Shown: piece by piece, positions 43,543-49,191 of the stretch
Layout of the letters: the number at the start of each line of letters is the position of its first letter
Position numbering within the stretch: the first letter of the stretch is position 1
Source of the DNA: Betaproteobacteria bacterium SCGC AG-212-J23
GTDB taxonomy: Bacteria; Pseudomonadota; Gammaproteobacteria; Burkholderiales; SG8-39
Reading direction: 5' to 3'
Assembly: GCA_001644455.1 (NCBI GenBank)
Contig: LSTF01000002.1
Span: 1 to 49,191, forward strand
Length of the DNA stretch: 49,191 nucleotides
Made by a program: the position numbers and the translations under genes
The notes under the pieces: model-generated
Told to the model about the DNA's origin: nothing
What the model saw: the letters and a program-made list of their open reading frames with translations, nothing else
Database searches by the model: none

Positions 43543-43948
43543 GTTTCTGCTCGTGCTGGTCTGCGGCCTCGCCTTTGCTCAGGAAGACCCGGCCCTCGAG
43601 AAGCGCGTGCACGATCTTTCCAGCGAGCTGCGCTGCCTCGTCTGCCAGAACCAGACGCTCGCCGATTCCAGCGCGCCGCTCGCCGTCGATCTCCGCAACC
43701 AGGTGCGCGAGCAGCTGAAAGGCGGCAAGAGCGAGCGCGACGTGATCGATTTCCTGGTGGCGCGCTACGGCGACTTCGTGCTCTACCGGCCGCCGCTCAA
43801 GGCGAGCACGGTGCTGCTCTGGACGGGACCGTTCATCCTGCTCGCGTTCGGCCTGCTTTTTCTGGTTCTGAGAATAAGGCGAAAAGCGCCGCCGGCGCCC
43901 GAGCTTTCGGCTGCCGACCGCGAGCGCGCGGCGAAGCTCCTGGAATGA
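43535..43948 (+). CDS. ccmH: Cytochrome c maturation protein CcmH
   Basis: CcmH (137 aa) is the apocytochrome thiol oxidoreductase subunit. The signal peptide MHRFLLVLVCGLAFA precedes the redox motif LRCLVCQNQTLADSSA (Cys34, Cys37). A membrane helix (about 88-111) and a basic tail follow. It is the short form, separate from CcmI, whose ATG overlaps the stop by four bases. An AT-rich codon patch covers 43855-43885. Confidence 0.94.
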   Translation: MHRFLLVLVCGLAFAQEDPALEKRVHDLSSELRCLVCQNQTLADSSAPLAVDLRNQVREQLKGGKSERDVIDFLVARYGDFVLYRPPLKASTVLLWTGPFILLAFGLLFLVLRIRRKAPPAPELSAADRERAAKLLE

Positions 43949-45093
43949 TCCTCTTCGCCGTTCTCGCGACGCTGCTCGCCGCGCTGCTGCTCGCCTGGCT
44001 CTTCTGGCCGGCGCGCCGGCGGCGCGAGGTGTCGGCGCGCGAGGCCAACATCTCGATCTATCGCGACCAGCTGCGCGAGCTCGAAGCCGATCTCGCCGCC
44101 GGCAAGGTCGTGCGCGAGGACTACGAGCGCTCGCGCCGCGAGCTGGAGGGACGCCTGCTCGACGACGTCGCCGCGGCCGAGACGGCGGCGCCTCGCGCTC
44201 GCGCGGCATGGTCGTGGGCGGCGGGCGCGGTGATCCCGCTGCTCGCGCTCGCCGTCTACTTCACGGTCGGCAGCCCGAGCATGATCCAGCGCGAGGCCGA
44301 GCACATGGTGACCGCGCAGCAGGTCGAGGCGATGGTGGCCCGCCTCGCCGCGCGGCTGCGCGAGAACCCGGACGACGTCGACGGCTGGAGGCTGCTCGGC
44401 CGCTCCTATAGCGCGCTCGGCCGCTTCCCCGAGGCCGCCGACGCCTACGCGAGGGCGGCCACCAAGGCGCCGCGCGACCCGCAGCTGCTCGCCGATTTCG
44501 CCGATGCGCTGGGCATGGCGCGCGGCCAGAGCCTGCAGGGCGAGCCGGAGAAGCTGGTGCTGCGCGCCCTCGAAATCGATCCGAGGAACCTGAAGGCGCT
44601 GGCGCTTGCCGGTACCGCGGCGTTCGAGCGCAAGGATTTCCAGAAAGCGGCCGACACCTGGCGGCGGATGCTCGACGTCGTGCCCGCGGGCAGCGAGGAC
44701 GCGCGGGCGATCCAGGCCAACATCGACGAGGCGCTGGCGCTGAAGGGCAGCCGCGTGCTGCGCGGCGAAGTGCGGCTCTCGGAAAAGCTCAAGGGCAAGA
44801 CCTCGCCCGACGACCTGGTGTTCATCTTCGCGCGCGCGGTCGAGGGCCCGCCGATGCCCCTCGCCGTGCTGCGCAAGCGCGTGCGCGACCTGCCGACGAG
44901 CTTCGCCCTCGACGACAGCATGGCGATGACGCCGGCCGCGAAGCTCTCCAACTATCCGCGCGTCGTCATCTCGGCGCGCGTTTCGAAAAGCGGCGTCGCC
45001 AATCCCCAGGCCGGCGACCTGCAGGGCGCGAGCAAGCCGGTGGCGAACGACGCGAGCGGGGTGCGGATCACGATCGACACGGTAGTGCGCTGA
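43945..45093 (+). CDS. ccmI: Cytochrome c maturation protein CcmI
   Basis: CcmI (382 aa) is the apocytochrome chaperone of System I. It has two N-terminal membrane helices (about 1-20 and 88-108) with a cytoplasmic coiled loop (YRDQLRELEADLAAGKVVRE), a TPR domain with repeats such as GWRLLGRSYSALGRFPEAA, and a C-terminal beta-rich domain (GSRVLRGEVRLSEKLKGKTS). It ends the ccm operon, 16 bp from the convergent lipoprotein gene. The C-terminal domain binds c-type apoproteins in related systems. Confidence 0.93.
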   Translation: MILFAVLATLLAALLLAWLFWPARRRREVSAREANISIYRDQLRELEADLAAGKVVREDYERSRRELEGRLLDDVAAAETAAPRARAAWSWAAGAVIPLLALAVYFTVGSPSMIQREAEHMVTAQQVEAMVARLAARLRENPDDVDGWRLLGRSYSALGRFPEAADAYARAATKAPRDPQLLADFADALGMARGQSLQGEPEKLVLRALEIDPRNLKALALAGTAAFERKDFQKAADTWRRMLDVVPAGSEDARAIQANIDEALALKGSRVLRGEVRLSEKLKGKTSPDDLVFIFARAVEGPPMPLAVLRKRVRDLPTSFALDDSMAMTPAAKLSNYPRVVISARVSKSGVANPQAGDLQGASKPVANDASGVRITIDTVVR

Positions 45094-45109
45094 AGGCTTT
45101 CCTGCACGG

Positions 45110-45952
45110 CTAGGGTCCCTGCCGCACGGTAAGGCCGCCTTCGCCGACGCCGGCTGCCAGCCAGCGCACGAAGGGCGATCCCCAGACTTCGACGCGTCGC
45201 ACGCCGGGAATCGGCTCGTCGTCGTGAAAGAGATGCGTGTCGCCGTGCACCAGCGTCACGCGGCCCGGCATGCGCTCACCGAGCGCGGCGAGCCTGGCGC
45301 GGAGCTCGGCGTAGCCGTCGTGCGGCAGCACGACGAACGGATTGGCCTGCATGAGCACGATCAGCCCGCGCTTGCCCTGCGCGGCGCGCACCGCTTCGTC
45401 GAGCCACGCGTACACCGCCTTCATGCGCGCGCCGTGCTCCTCGGCGTGGGTCACGTTGTTGTTGCTGCCCTGGACATTGAGAGCGACGAACACGAACCCG
45501 CCGGCCTCCCAGCGGACATGCTCGCAGTACTCGCCCGGCTGCCGCTCGAGCGGGATCCTTTCCTGGAAGCAGAAGGTCCTGCGCCAGGCCGCCAGGCGGC
45601 CGAGCTGGTCCTTGCAGTCGGTCCACTCGTTGTCGCCGGGCAGCAGGACGAACGGGTGGCGGATGCGGCCGAATTGCGCCTTGCGCGCCTGCAGCCATTC
45701 GTCGTTGCAGGCGTTGCGCGCCGAGCCGATGTCGCCCACGTGCACGACGAACGCGAGATCGGCGCGGTTGATCGCGTCGATCACGCCTTCGAGCCGCTGG
45801 ATCTCGCCGTCGTTGTACGGCGTGTCGCCGAGCAGGCCGAACGGGATCGCGTCCCCCGGCGGCGGCGGCGCCGAAGCGCAGCCCGCCAGCAGCAGCACGA
45901 GAAGAAATCTAGACGCCGTAGGCCTTGCGCAGCAGGGAAAGGGGGTGCGCAC
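45110..45952 (-). CDS. Metallophosphoesterase-like lipoprotein
   Basis: This is a 280-residue calcineurin-like phosphoesterase-fold protein. A lipobox (LLLAGCASA, Cys25) predicts a lipoprotein. Metal-site elements are GLLGDTPYNDGE, VVHVGDIGSA, LLPGDNEWTDC and LVHGDTHLF; the first motif is GDTP rather than the common D-x-H, as in some family branches. GTG 45952 is the only good start and places the first 44 bp inside the end of the GlpC-like gene. Substrate unknown; it sits outside the inner membrane. Confidence 0.85.
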   Translation of the reverse strand: MRTPFPCCARPTASRFLLVLLLAGCASAPPPPGDAIPFGLLGDTPYNDGEIQRLEGVIDAINRADLAFVVHVGDIGSARNACNDEWLQARKAQFGRIRHPFVLLPGDNEWTDCKDQLGRLAAWRRTFCFQERIPLERQPGEYCEHVRWEAGGFVFVALNVQGSNNNVTHAEEHGARMKAVYAWLDEAVRAAQGKRGLIVLMQANPFVVLPHDGYAELRARLAALGERMPGRVTLVHGDTHLFHDDEPIPGVRRVEVWGSPFVRWLAAGVGEGGLTVRQGP

Positions 45953-47246
45953 GCTGCGCCTGCCGCTTCTCTTCGCCCATGCCCTGCATGATGTGGCGTG
46001 CCGCGATCGGGCAATCGGAGCTGACGTAATCGGGTCGTGGCTCGGCCATCATGCGGAACACCGGCCGGCCGATCTTCATCGAATTGTCGAAGTACTCCTG
46101 CTTCACGCCCCAGGTGCCGTCGTGCCCGGCGCAGCGCTCGACCACGGTCACCTGCGTGCCGGGGATGCTCTCCAGCATCTCGCGCGTCTTCTGGCCCATG
46201 TTCTGCACCCGGGAGTGGCAGGGGATGTGATACGAGATTTTCCCGAGCGCCTGCTTGAAGTCGTTTTTCAGGAGTTTCTCTTTTTTCCTCGAAACAAAAT
46301 ATTCGAACGGATCGAACATGGCGTCGCGCACGGCCAGGGTGTCGGGGTCGTCCGGGTACATGAGCGGCAGCTCCTGCTTGAACATCAGCGCGCAGGAAGG
46401 TACCGGGGCGAGGATGGCAAAGCCATCGCGGGCGTAGCGCGCCAGGACGGGGATATTTTTTTTCTTCAGGGAGTCCACGCCTTTCAAGTCGCCGAGCTCG
46501 AGCTTCGGCATCCCGCAGCAGACCTCCTCGTCGACCAGCACGTAGGGGATCTCGTTGTGGGTGAGGAGCGCGAGGAGATCGTGGCCGAGCTGCGGCTCGT
46601 TGTAGTTGCCGAAGCAGGTGGCGAAGACCGCGACCTTGCCCGGCGTCTCCTTGCCGTTCTTCACCGCGAAGGCGGGCGAAGCGACCGCATGGCTGCGGAA
46701 CTTGTGCGGGGCGTAGGGTGGAAGTTCTCTGTCCTTGTGCACGCCTAGCGTCGATTGAAGGATTTGCCTTGAAAAACCATTCTTGTTCACTGCGTTCACC
46801 GTCTGGGCCACGACCGGGATGGCGGCCAGCTTGCCGATGGCGTCAGTGGAGGAGAGCAGGCGGTCCCTGAATGGGGCGTTTGAACTGCGGCCCTTCTCGA
46901 ACTTCACCGCTTTGGCGCGCAACATGACATGCGGGAAGTCGACGTTCCACGGGTGCGGCGGAACGTACGGGCATTTCGTCATGTAGCAGAGATCGCAGAG
47001 ATAGCACTGGTCGACGACCTTGCCATAGTCCTCCTTCTTCACGCCGTCGACCTCCATCGTCGGCGAGGCGTCGACCAGGTCGAACAGCGTCGGGAAGGTG
47101 GTGCAGAGGCTGACGCAGCGGCGGCAGCCGTGGCAGATGTCGAAGATCCGCTCCAGCTCCTTCTCGGTCTTCGCCGGGTCGCGGAATTCCTCGCTCTTCC
47201 AGTCGAGCGGGTGCCGGGTGGGGGCTTCGAGCGAGCCTTCGCGCAT
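45909..47246 (-). CDS. GlpC-like iron-sulfur oxidoreductase
   Basis: This 445-residue protein resembles GlpC/heterodisulfide-reductase-type electron-transfer subunits. Two [4Fe-4S] sites are visible: ICHGCRRCVSLC (Cys38, 41, 44, 48) and CYLCDLCYMTKCP (Cys81, 84, 87, 92). Two CCG-type domains follow, the first with CFGNYNEP and VDEEVCCGMP, the second with IPCHSRVQ and VERCAGHDGTWG. Such proteins pass electrons from a cytoplasmic dehydrogenase toward the quinone pool; no dehydrogenase partner is adjacent. ATG 47246 is the chosen start. Three AT-rich, Lys-rich codon patches occur (46260-46310, 46455-46475, 46755-46800). Confidence 0.87.
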   Translation of the reverse strand: MREGSLEAPTRHPLDWKSEEFRDPAKTEKELERIFDICHGCRRCVSLCTTFPTLFDLVDASPTMEVDGVKKEDYGKVVDQCYLCDLCYMTKCPYVPPHPWNVDFPHVMLRAKAVKFEKGRSSNAPFRDRLLSSTDAIGKLAAIPVVAQTVNAVNKNGFSRQILQSTLGVHKDRELPPYAPHKFRSHAVASPAFAVKNGKETPGKVAVFATCFGNYNEPQLGHDLLALLTHNEIPYVLVDEEVCCGMPKLELGDLKGVDSLKKKNIPVLARYARDGFAILAPVPSCALMFKQELPLMYPDDPDTLAVRDAMFDPFEYFVSRKKEKLLKNDFKQALGKISYHIPCHSRVQNMGQKTREMLESIPGTQVTVVERCAGHDGTWGVKQEYFDNSMKIGRPVFRMMAEPRPDYVSSDCPIAARHIMQGMGEEKRQAQRAHPLSLLRKAYGV

Positions 47247-47257
47247 GGGCGGCAAGC

Positions 47258-47779
47258 TTACAACGGGCGCACGACGATCAACTCGGTTCCATCGCGCGCC
47301 TGGCGCGTGAAGCCGAGCTTCGCCGCCAGGTCGAGCATTTCCCGGTTGTCGTCGAGGATCCGGCCGTACAGCGCCTGGTAGCCGGCGCGCCGCGCCAGGT
47401 CGCACAGGCGCTCGAGCAGCCTGCGGCCGATGCCCTTCGCCTGCCACGCGTCGGCCACGGTGAGGGCGAACTCCGCGTTGGCACCGTCGCCGGTCGGCGC
47501 GTAGCGGCCGACGGCGACGAACTCGCCTCCGGCGGGGTCGAGCACCACCAGCGCCAGCGAGCGCCGCTGGTCGACGTTGGTGAAGCGCTCGAGCAGGCTC
47601 GGCGGCAGCGCGTTCAGGTGCTGCATGAAGCGCTGGTAGCGCGAGCGCTCCGAGAGGCCGTGGAAGAAGCGGACCAGGCGCGGCGCATCGTCGGGCCGGA
47701 TGGACCGCAGCGGCAGGCGCGCGCCGTCGGCGAGAGCGATCTCGCCCTCGAGCCCGACCGGGTCGCGGCGCACCTCCAT
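47258..47779 (-). CDS. GNAT-family N-acetyltransferase
   Basis: This 173-residue protein shows the GNAT acetyl-CoA site AWQAKGIGRRLLERLCDLAR and the upstream LSERSRYQRFMQHLNALPPS typical of acetyltransferases related to the C-terminal domain of the protein acetyltransferase Pat. It has no NDP-forming acyl-CoA synthetase domain. It lies 11 bp before the GlpC-like gene on the same strand, so they may be co-transcribed. Possible targets include lysines of metabolic enzymes, but this is inference. Confidence 0.87.
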   Translation of the reverse strand: MEVRRDPVGLEGEIALADGARLPLRSIRPDDAPRLVRFFHGLSERSRYQRFMQHLNALPPSLLERFTNVDQRRSLALVVLDPAGGEFVAVGRYAPTGDGANAEFALTVADAWQAKGIGRRLLERLCDLARRAGYQALYGRILDDNREMLDLAAKLGFTRQARDGTELIVVRPL

Positions 47780-47806
47780 GGGTGCGCCGACTGTACCGCT
47801 AAAGGG

Positions 47807-47980
47807 CTATTTCTTGCCTTGGGCGGCGTCGCGCACGTTCTCGCCGGCCTTCTCGATGCTGCGGCCCGCCTTGTCGGCGGCGTTGTCGATACTCCGGCCG
47901 GCTTTCTCGGCAGGACCTTCGCGCTGGCAGCCGGCAAGAGCGAGGGCGGCGAGCACGATCGTGATGGAGAGAATTCGCAT
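47807..47980 (-). CDS. Small lipoprotein with an AGRSI repeat
   Basis: A 57-residue frame reads MRILSITIVLAALALAGC, a lipoprotein signal with lipobox LAGC, then a charged helical body in which AGRSI occurs twice (KAGRSIDNAADKAGRSIEKA). It ends AAQGKK and TAG. The form resembles entericidin/small periplasmic helical lipoproteins, but I cannot assign a family. It precedes the GNAT gene on the same strand by 27 bp. Codon use is typical of the genome. Confidence 0.7.
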   Translation of the reverse strand: MRILSITIVLAALALAGCQREGPAEKAGRSIDNAADKAGRSIEKAGENVRDAAQGKK

Positions 47981-48065
47981 AGCCGGCCATTCTCGGGCGC
48001 CGGGTCAGGTCCGTCTTGGCGCTGGCGCGCGGGAGCATGGTTCAAACGGCGTACTCTTGGGCGCG

Positions 48066-49191
48066 GTGCGTCCCCGTAAAGTCATCCTGCTCGTCGTTCT
48101 CGGCGCGCTCGCCGTCGGTGCGGCGCTGGCCTATGCGCGATACCGCCGCGATCTCGCCGACGCCCTGCTGCGCATCGCCACCGGCAGCGAGGTGGCGCAG
48201 ACGCCCTGCGGGCCTGTCGAGTACGCGGTAGTGGGTGAAGGACCGGCCGTGCTGCTCGTGCACGGCGCGGGCGGCGGATTCGACCAGACGCTCGACGCGG
48301 CACGCGAGCTCGCGGCGAGCGGCTTTCGCGTCATCGTGCCTTCGCGCTTCGGTTACCTGCGCACGCCGCAACGCTCCGACGCGACGCCGGCGGCGCAGGC
48401 CGATGCCCATGCGTGCCTGCTCGACGCGTTGCGGGTTCCCCGCGCCGCGGTGATCGGCGTATCGGCCGGAGCGCCTTCGTCGCTGCAGTTCGCCCTGCGG
48501 TACCCCCAGCGTTGCACAGGCCTCGTGCTGCTCGTGCCGATGGCGTATTCGCCCGGTTTTCGCCCTTCGCCGCGAGCGCGGCTGATCGAGGAGACCATCG
48601 GCTCCGATTTCGCTTACTGGCTTCTCGCTCGCGGCGCCGCGAGCACCATCATGGGCACGCCCGCCGGCGTCGTCGCCCGCGCCGACGATGCGGAGAAAGC
48701 GCGCTTTGCGCGCTATGCATTGCAGCCCTTGCCGGTGAGCGAGCGCCGCGAGGGCCTGCTGAACGACCTGACCGTGGTTTCGAACCTGCAGCCGTACGAG
48801 ATCGAGCGGATCGGCGCGCCGACCCTGGTGATCAGCGCGCGCGACGATCTCTGGGGGTCCTATCAGGGCGCGATCTACACCGCGCAGCACATTCCGGGCG
48901 CGCGTTTCGTTGCGCTACCCGATGGCGGTCACCTCTGGATTGGCCATCACCGCGAGGTGATGGGCGAGACCGCGGCTTTCCTTACCGCAAACGCGCGCTG
49001 CCGCGCGGCGCGTAAACGCAGGCGAGGGCCCAGGTCTCCCGGGCGCTGTCGTAGCAAAGCACGAAGCGGCGGCCGTCGTCGCTGCTCACTTCGAAGAAGC
49101 GGTTGGCCTGCTCGGCCCAGCGACCGAGGATGCCGGCGACGATCAGGCGGCGTCCGCCGAGGAAGAAAACATGAGGCTCAGCCTCGCCCCG
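48066..49191 (+). CDS. Alpha/beta hydrolase with signal anchor, 3' end not resolved
   Basis: The frame from GTG 48066 encodes an N-terminal anchor (RKVILLVVLGALAVGAALAY) and an alpha/beta hydrolase: oxyanion LLVHGAGGGFDQT, nucleophile elbow GVSAGAPSS (Ser), Asp in VISARDDLWG and His in LPDGGHLWIGHH. The fold is complete by about 48990. However, the frame has no stop before the window edge, and from 48982 it runs antisense to another coding frame, producing an Arg-rich tail. Either the real stop lies just beyond or a frameshift is present near the 3' end. Substrate unknown. Confidence 0.75.
   Translation, partial: MRPRKVILLVVLGALAVGAALAYARYRRDLADALLRIATGSEVAQTPCGPVEYAVVGEGPAVLLVHGAGGGFDQTLDAARELAASGFRVIVPSRFGYLRTPQRSDATPAAQADAHACLLDALRVPRAAVIGVSAGAPSSLQFALRYPQRCTGLVLLVPMAYSPGFRPSPRARLIEETIGSDFAYWLLARGAASTIMGTPAGVVARADDAEKARFARYALQPLPVSERREGLLNDLTVVSNLQPYEIERIGAPTLVISARDDLWGSYQGAIYTAQHIPGARFVALPDGGHLWIGHHREVMGETAAFLTANARCRAARKRRRGPRSPGRCRSKARSGGRRRCSLRRSGWPARPSDRGCRRRSGGVRRGRKHEAQPRP
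48982..49191 (-). CDS. Unidentified protein, 5' end cut by the window
   Basis: The minus strand is open from the window edge to TAA at 48984-48982, covering 69 codons with coding-like composition: EPHVFFLGGRRLIVAGILGR, then WAEQANRFFEVSSDDGRR and FVLCYDSARETWALACVYAP. The pattern of a short strand, GGRR, a Trp-containing stretch and a final Trp-Ala resembles small beta-barrel proteins found near DNA-repair genes, but I cannot name a family with confidence. It overlaps the end of the hydrolase frame antisense. Confidence 0.55.
   Translation of the reverse strand, partial: RGEAEPHVFFLGGRRLIVAGILGRWAEQANRFFEVSSDDGRRFVLCYDSARETWALACVYAPRGSARLR

Overview
The window looks like chromosomal DNA of a G+C-rich betaproteobacterium. 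Evidence by family and gene order: hflX-hflK-hflC-yjeT-hisZ-purA, rnr-rlmB followed by rpsF-priB-rpsR-rplI-dnaB, alaC-hom-thrC, and a System I cytochrome c maturation operon (ccmABCDEFGHI). There are no phage, transposon, IS or CRISPR signatures; gene density is very high, with many ATGA/GTGA stop-start overlaps. The taxon is inferred from protein resemblance and synteny only.

Layout: 1-5274 holds the end of hflX, the hflKC protease regulators, a small DUF2065 membrane protein, hisZ and purA. 5287-11484 is a TetR-controlled tripartite RND efflux operon with a near-perfect operator palindrome. 11609-16848 carries a small unknown gene, tRNA-Leu(CAG) on the minus strand, rnr, rlmB, a small exported coiled-coil protein and the rpsF-priB-rpsR-rplI operon, closed by a strong terminator. 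16902-17140 is a dense regulatory interval before dnaB: a LexA (SOS) box, then five DnaA-box-like 9-mers spaced 11-12 bp apart. 18551-21397 (minus) has a predicted exported methyltransferase, a PIN-PhoH ATPase and a PrxQ-type peroxiredoxin. 21465-29002 (minus) is an aminoarabinose (arn) lipid A modification operon, arnT-arnB-arnC-formyltransferase-dehydrogenase-arnD, in which the two ArnA activities are separate genes. It is headed by an Mth938-like gene and followed by a hydrolase with a complete fluoroacetate-dehalogenase active site.

29017-33794 (plus) is alaC-hom-thrC with small passengers (DUF2237, VOC). 33772-34728 (minus) is a MenA-type prenyltransferase. 34778-38602 (plus) is the most striking region: a monohaem cytochrome, a tetrahaem NapC/CymA quinol dehydrogenase, a decahaem MtrA/MtoA cytochrome and an MtrB/MtoB beta-barrel, i.e. 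a complete porin-cytochrome conduit linking the quinone pool, periplasm and outer membrane. No surface MtrC-type cytochrome gene is present, which resembles the Fe(II)-oxidation (Mto/Pio) arrangement. It is followed directly by the whole ccm haem-delivery operon (38640-45093), so the conduit and the machinery that attaches its haems are neighbours. The right end holds a lipoprotein phosphoesterase, a GlpC-like Fe-S protein, a GNAT acetyltransferase, a tiny lipoprotein, an alpha/beta hydrolase with no stop in the window, and a truncated unknown gene.

A recurrent oddity is initiation. priB and the arn formyltransferase appear to start at CTG, the peroxiredoxin start is unresolved (CTG, ATT or a frameshift), and the alaC/Mth938 divergent pair looks symmetrically leaderless.
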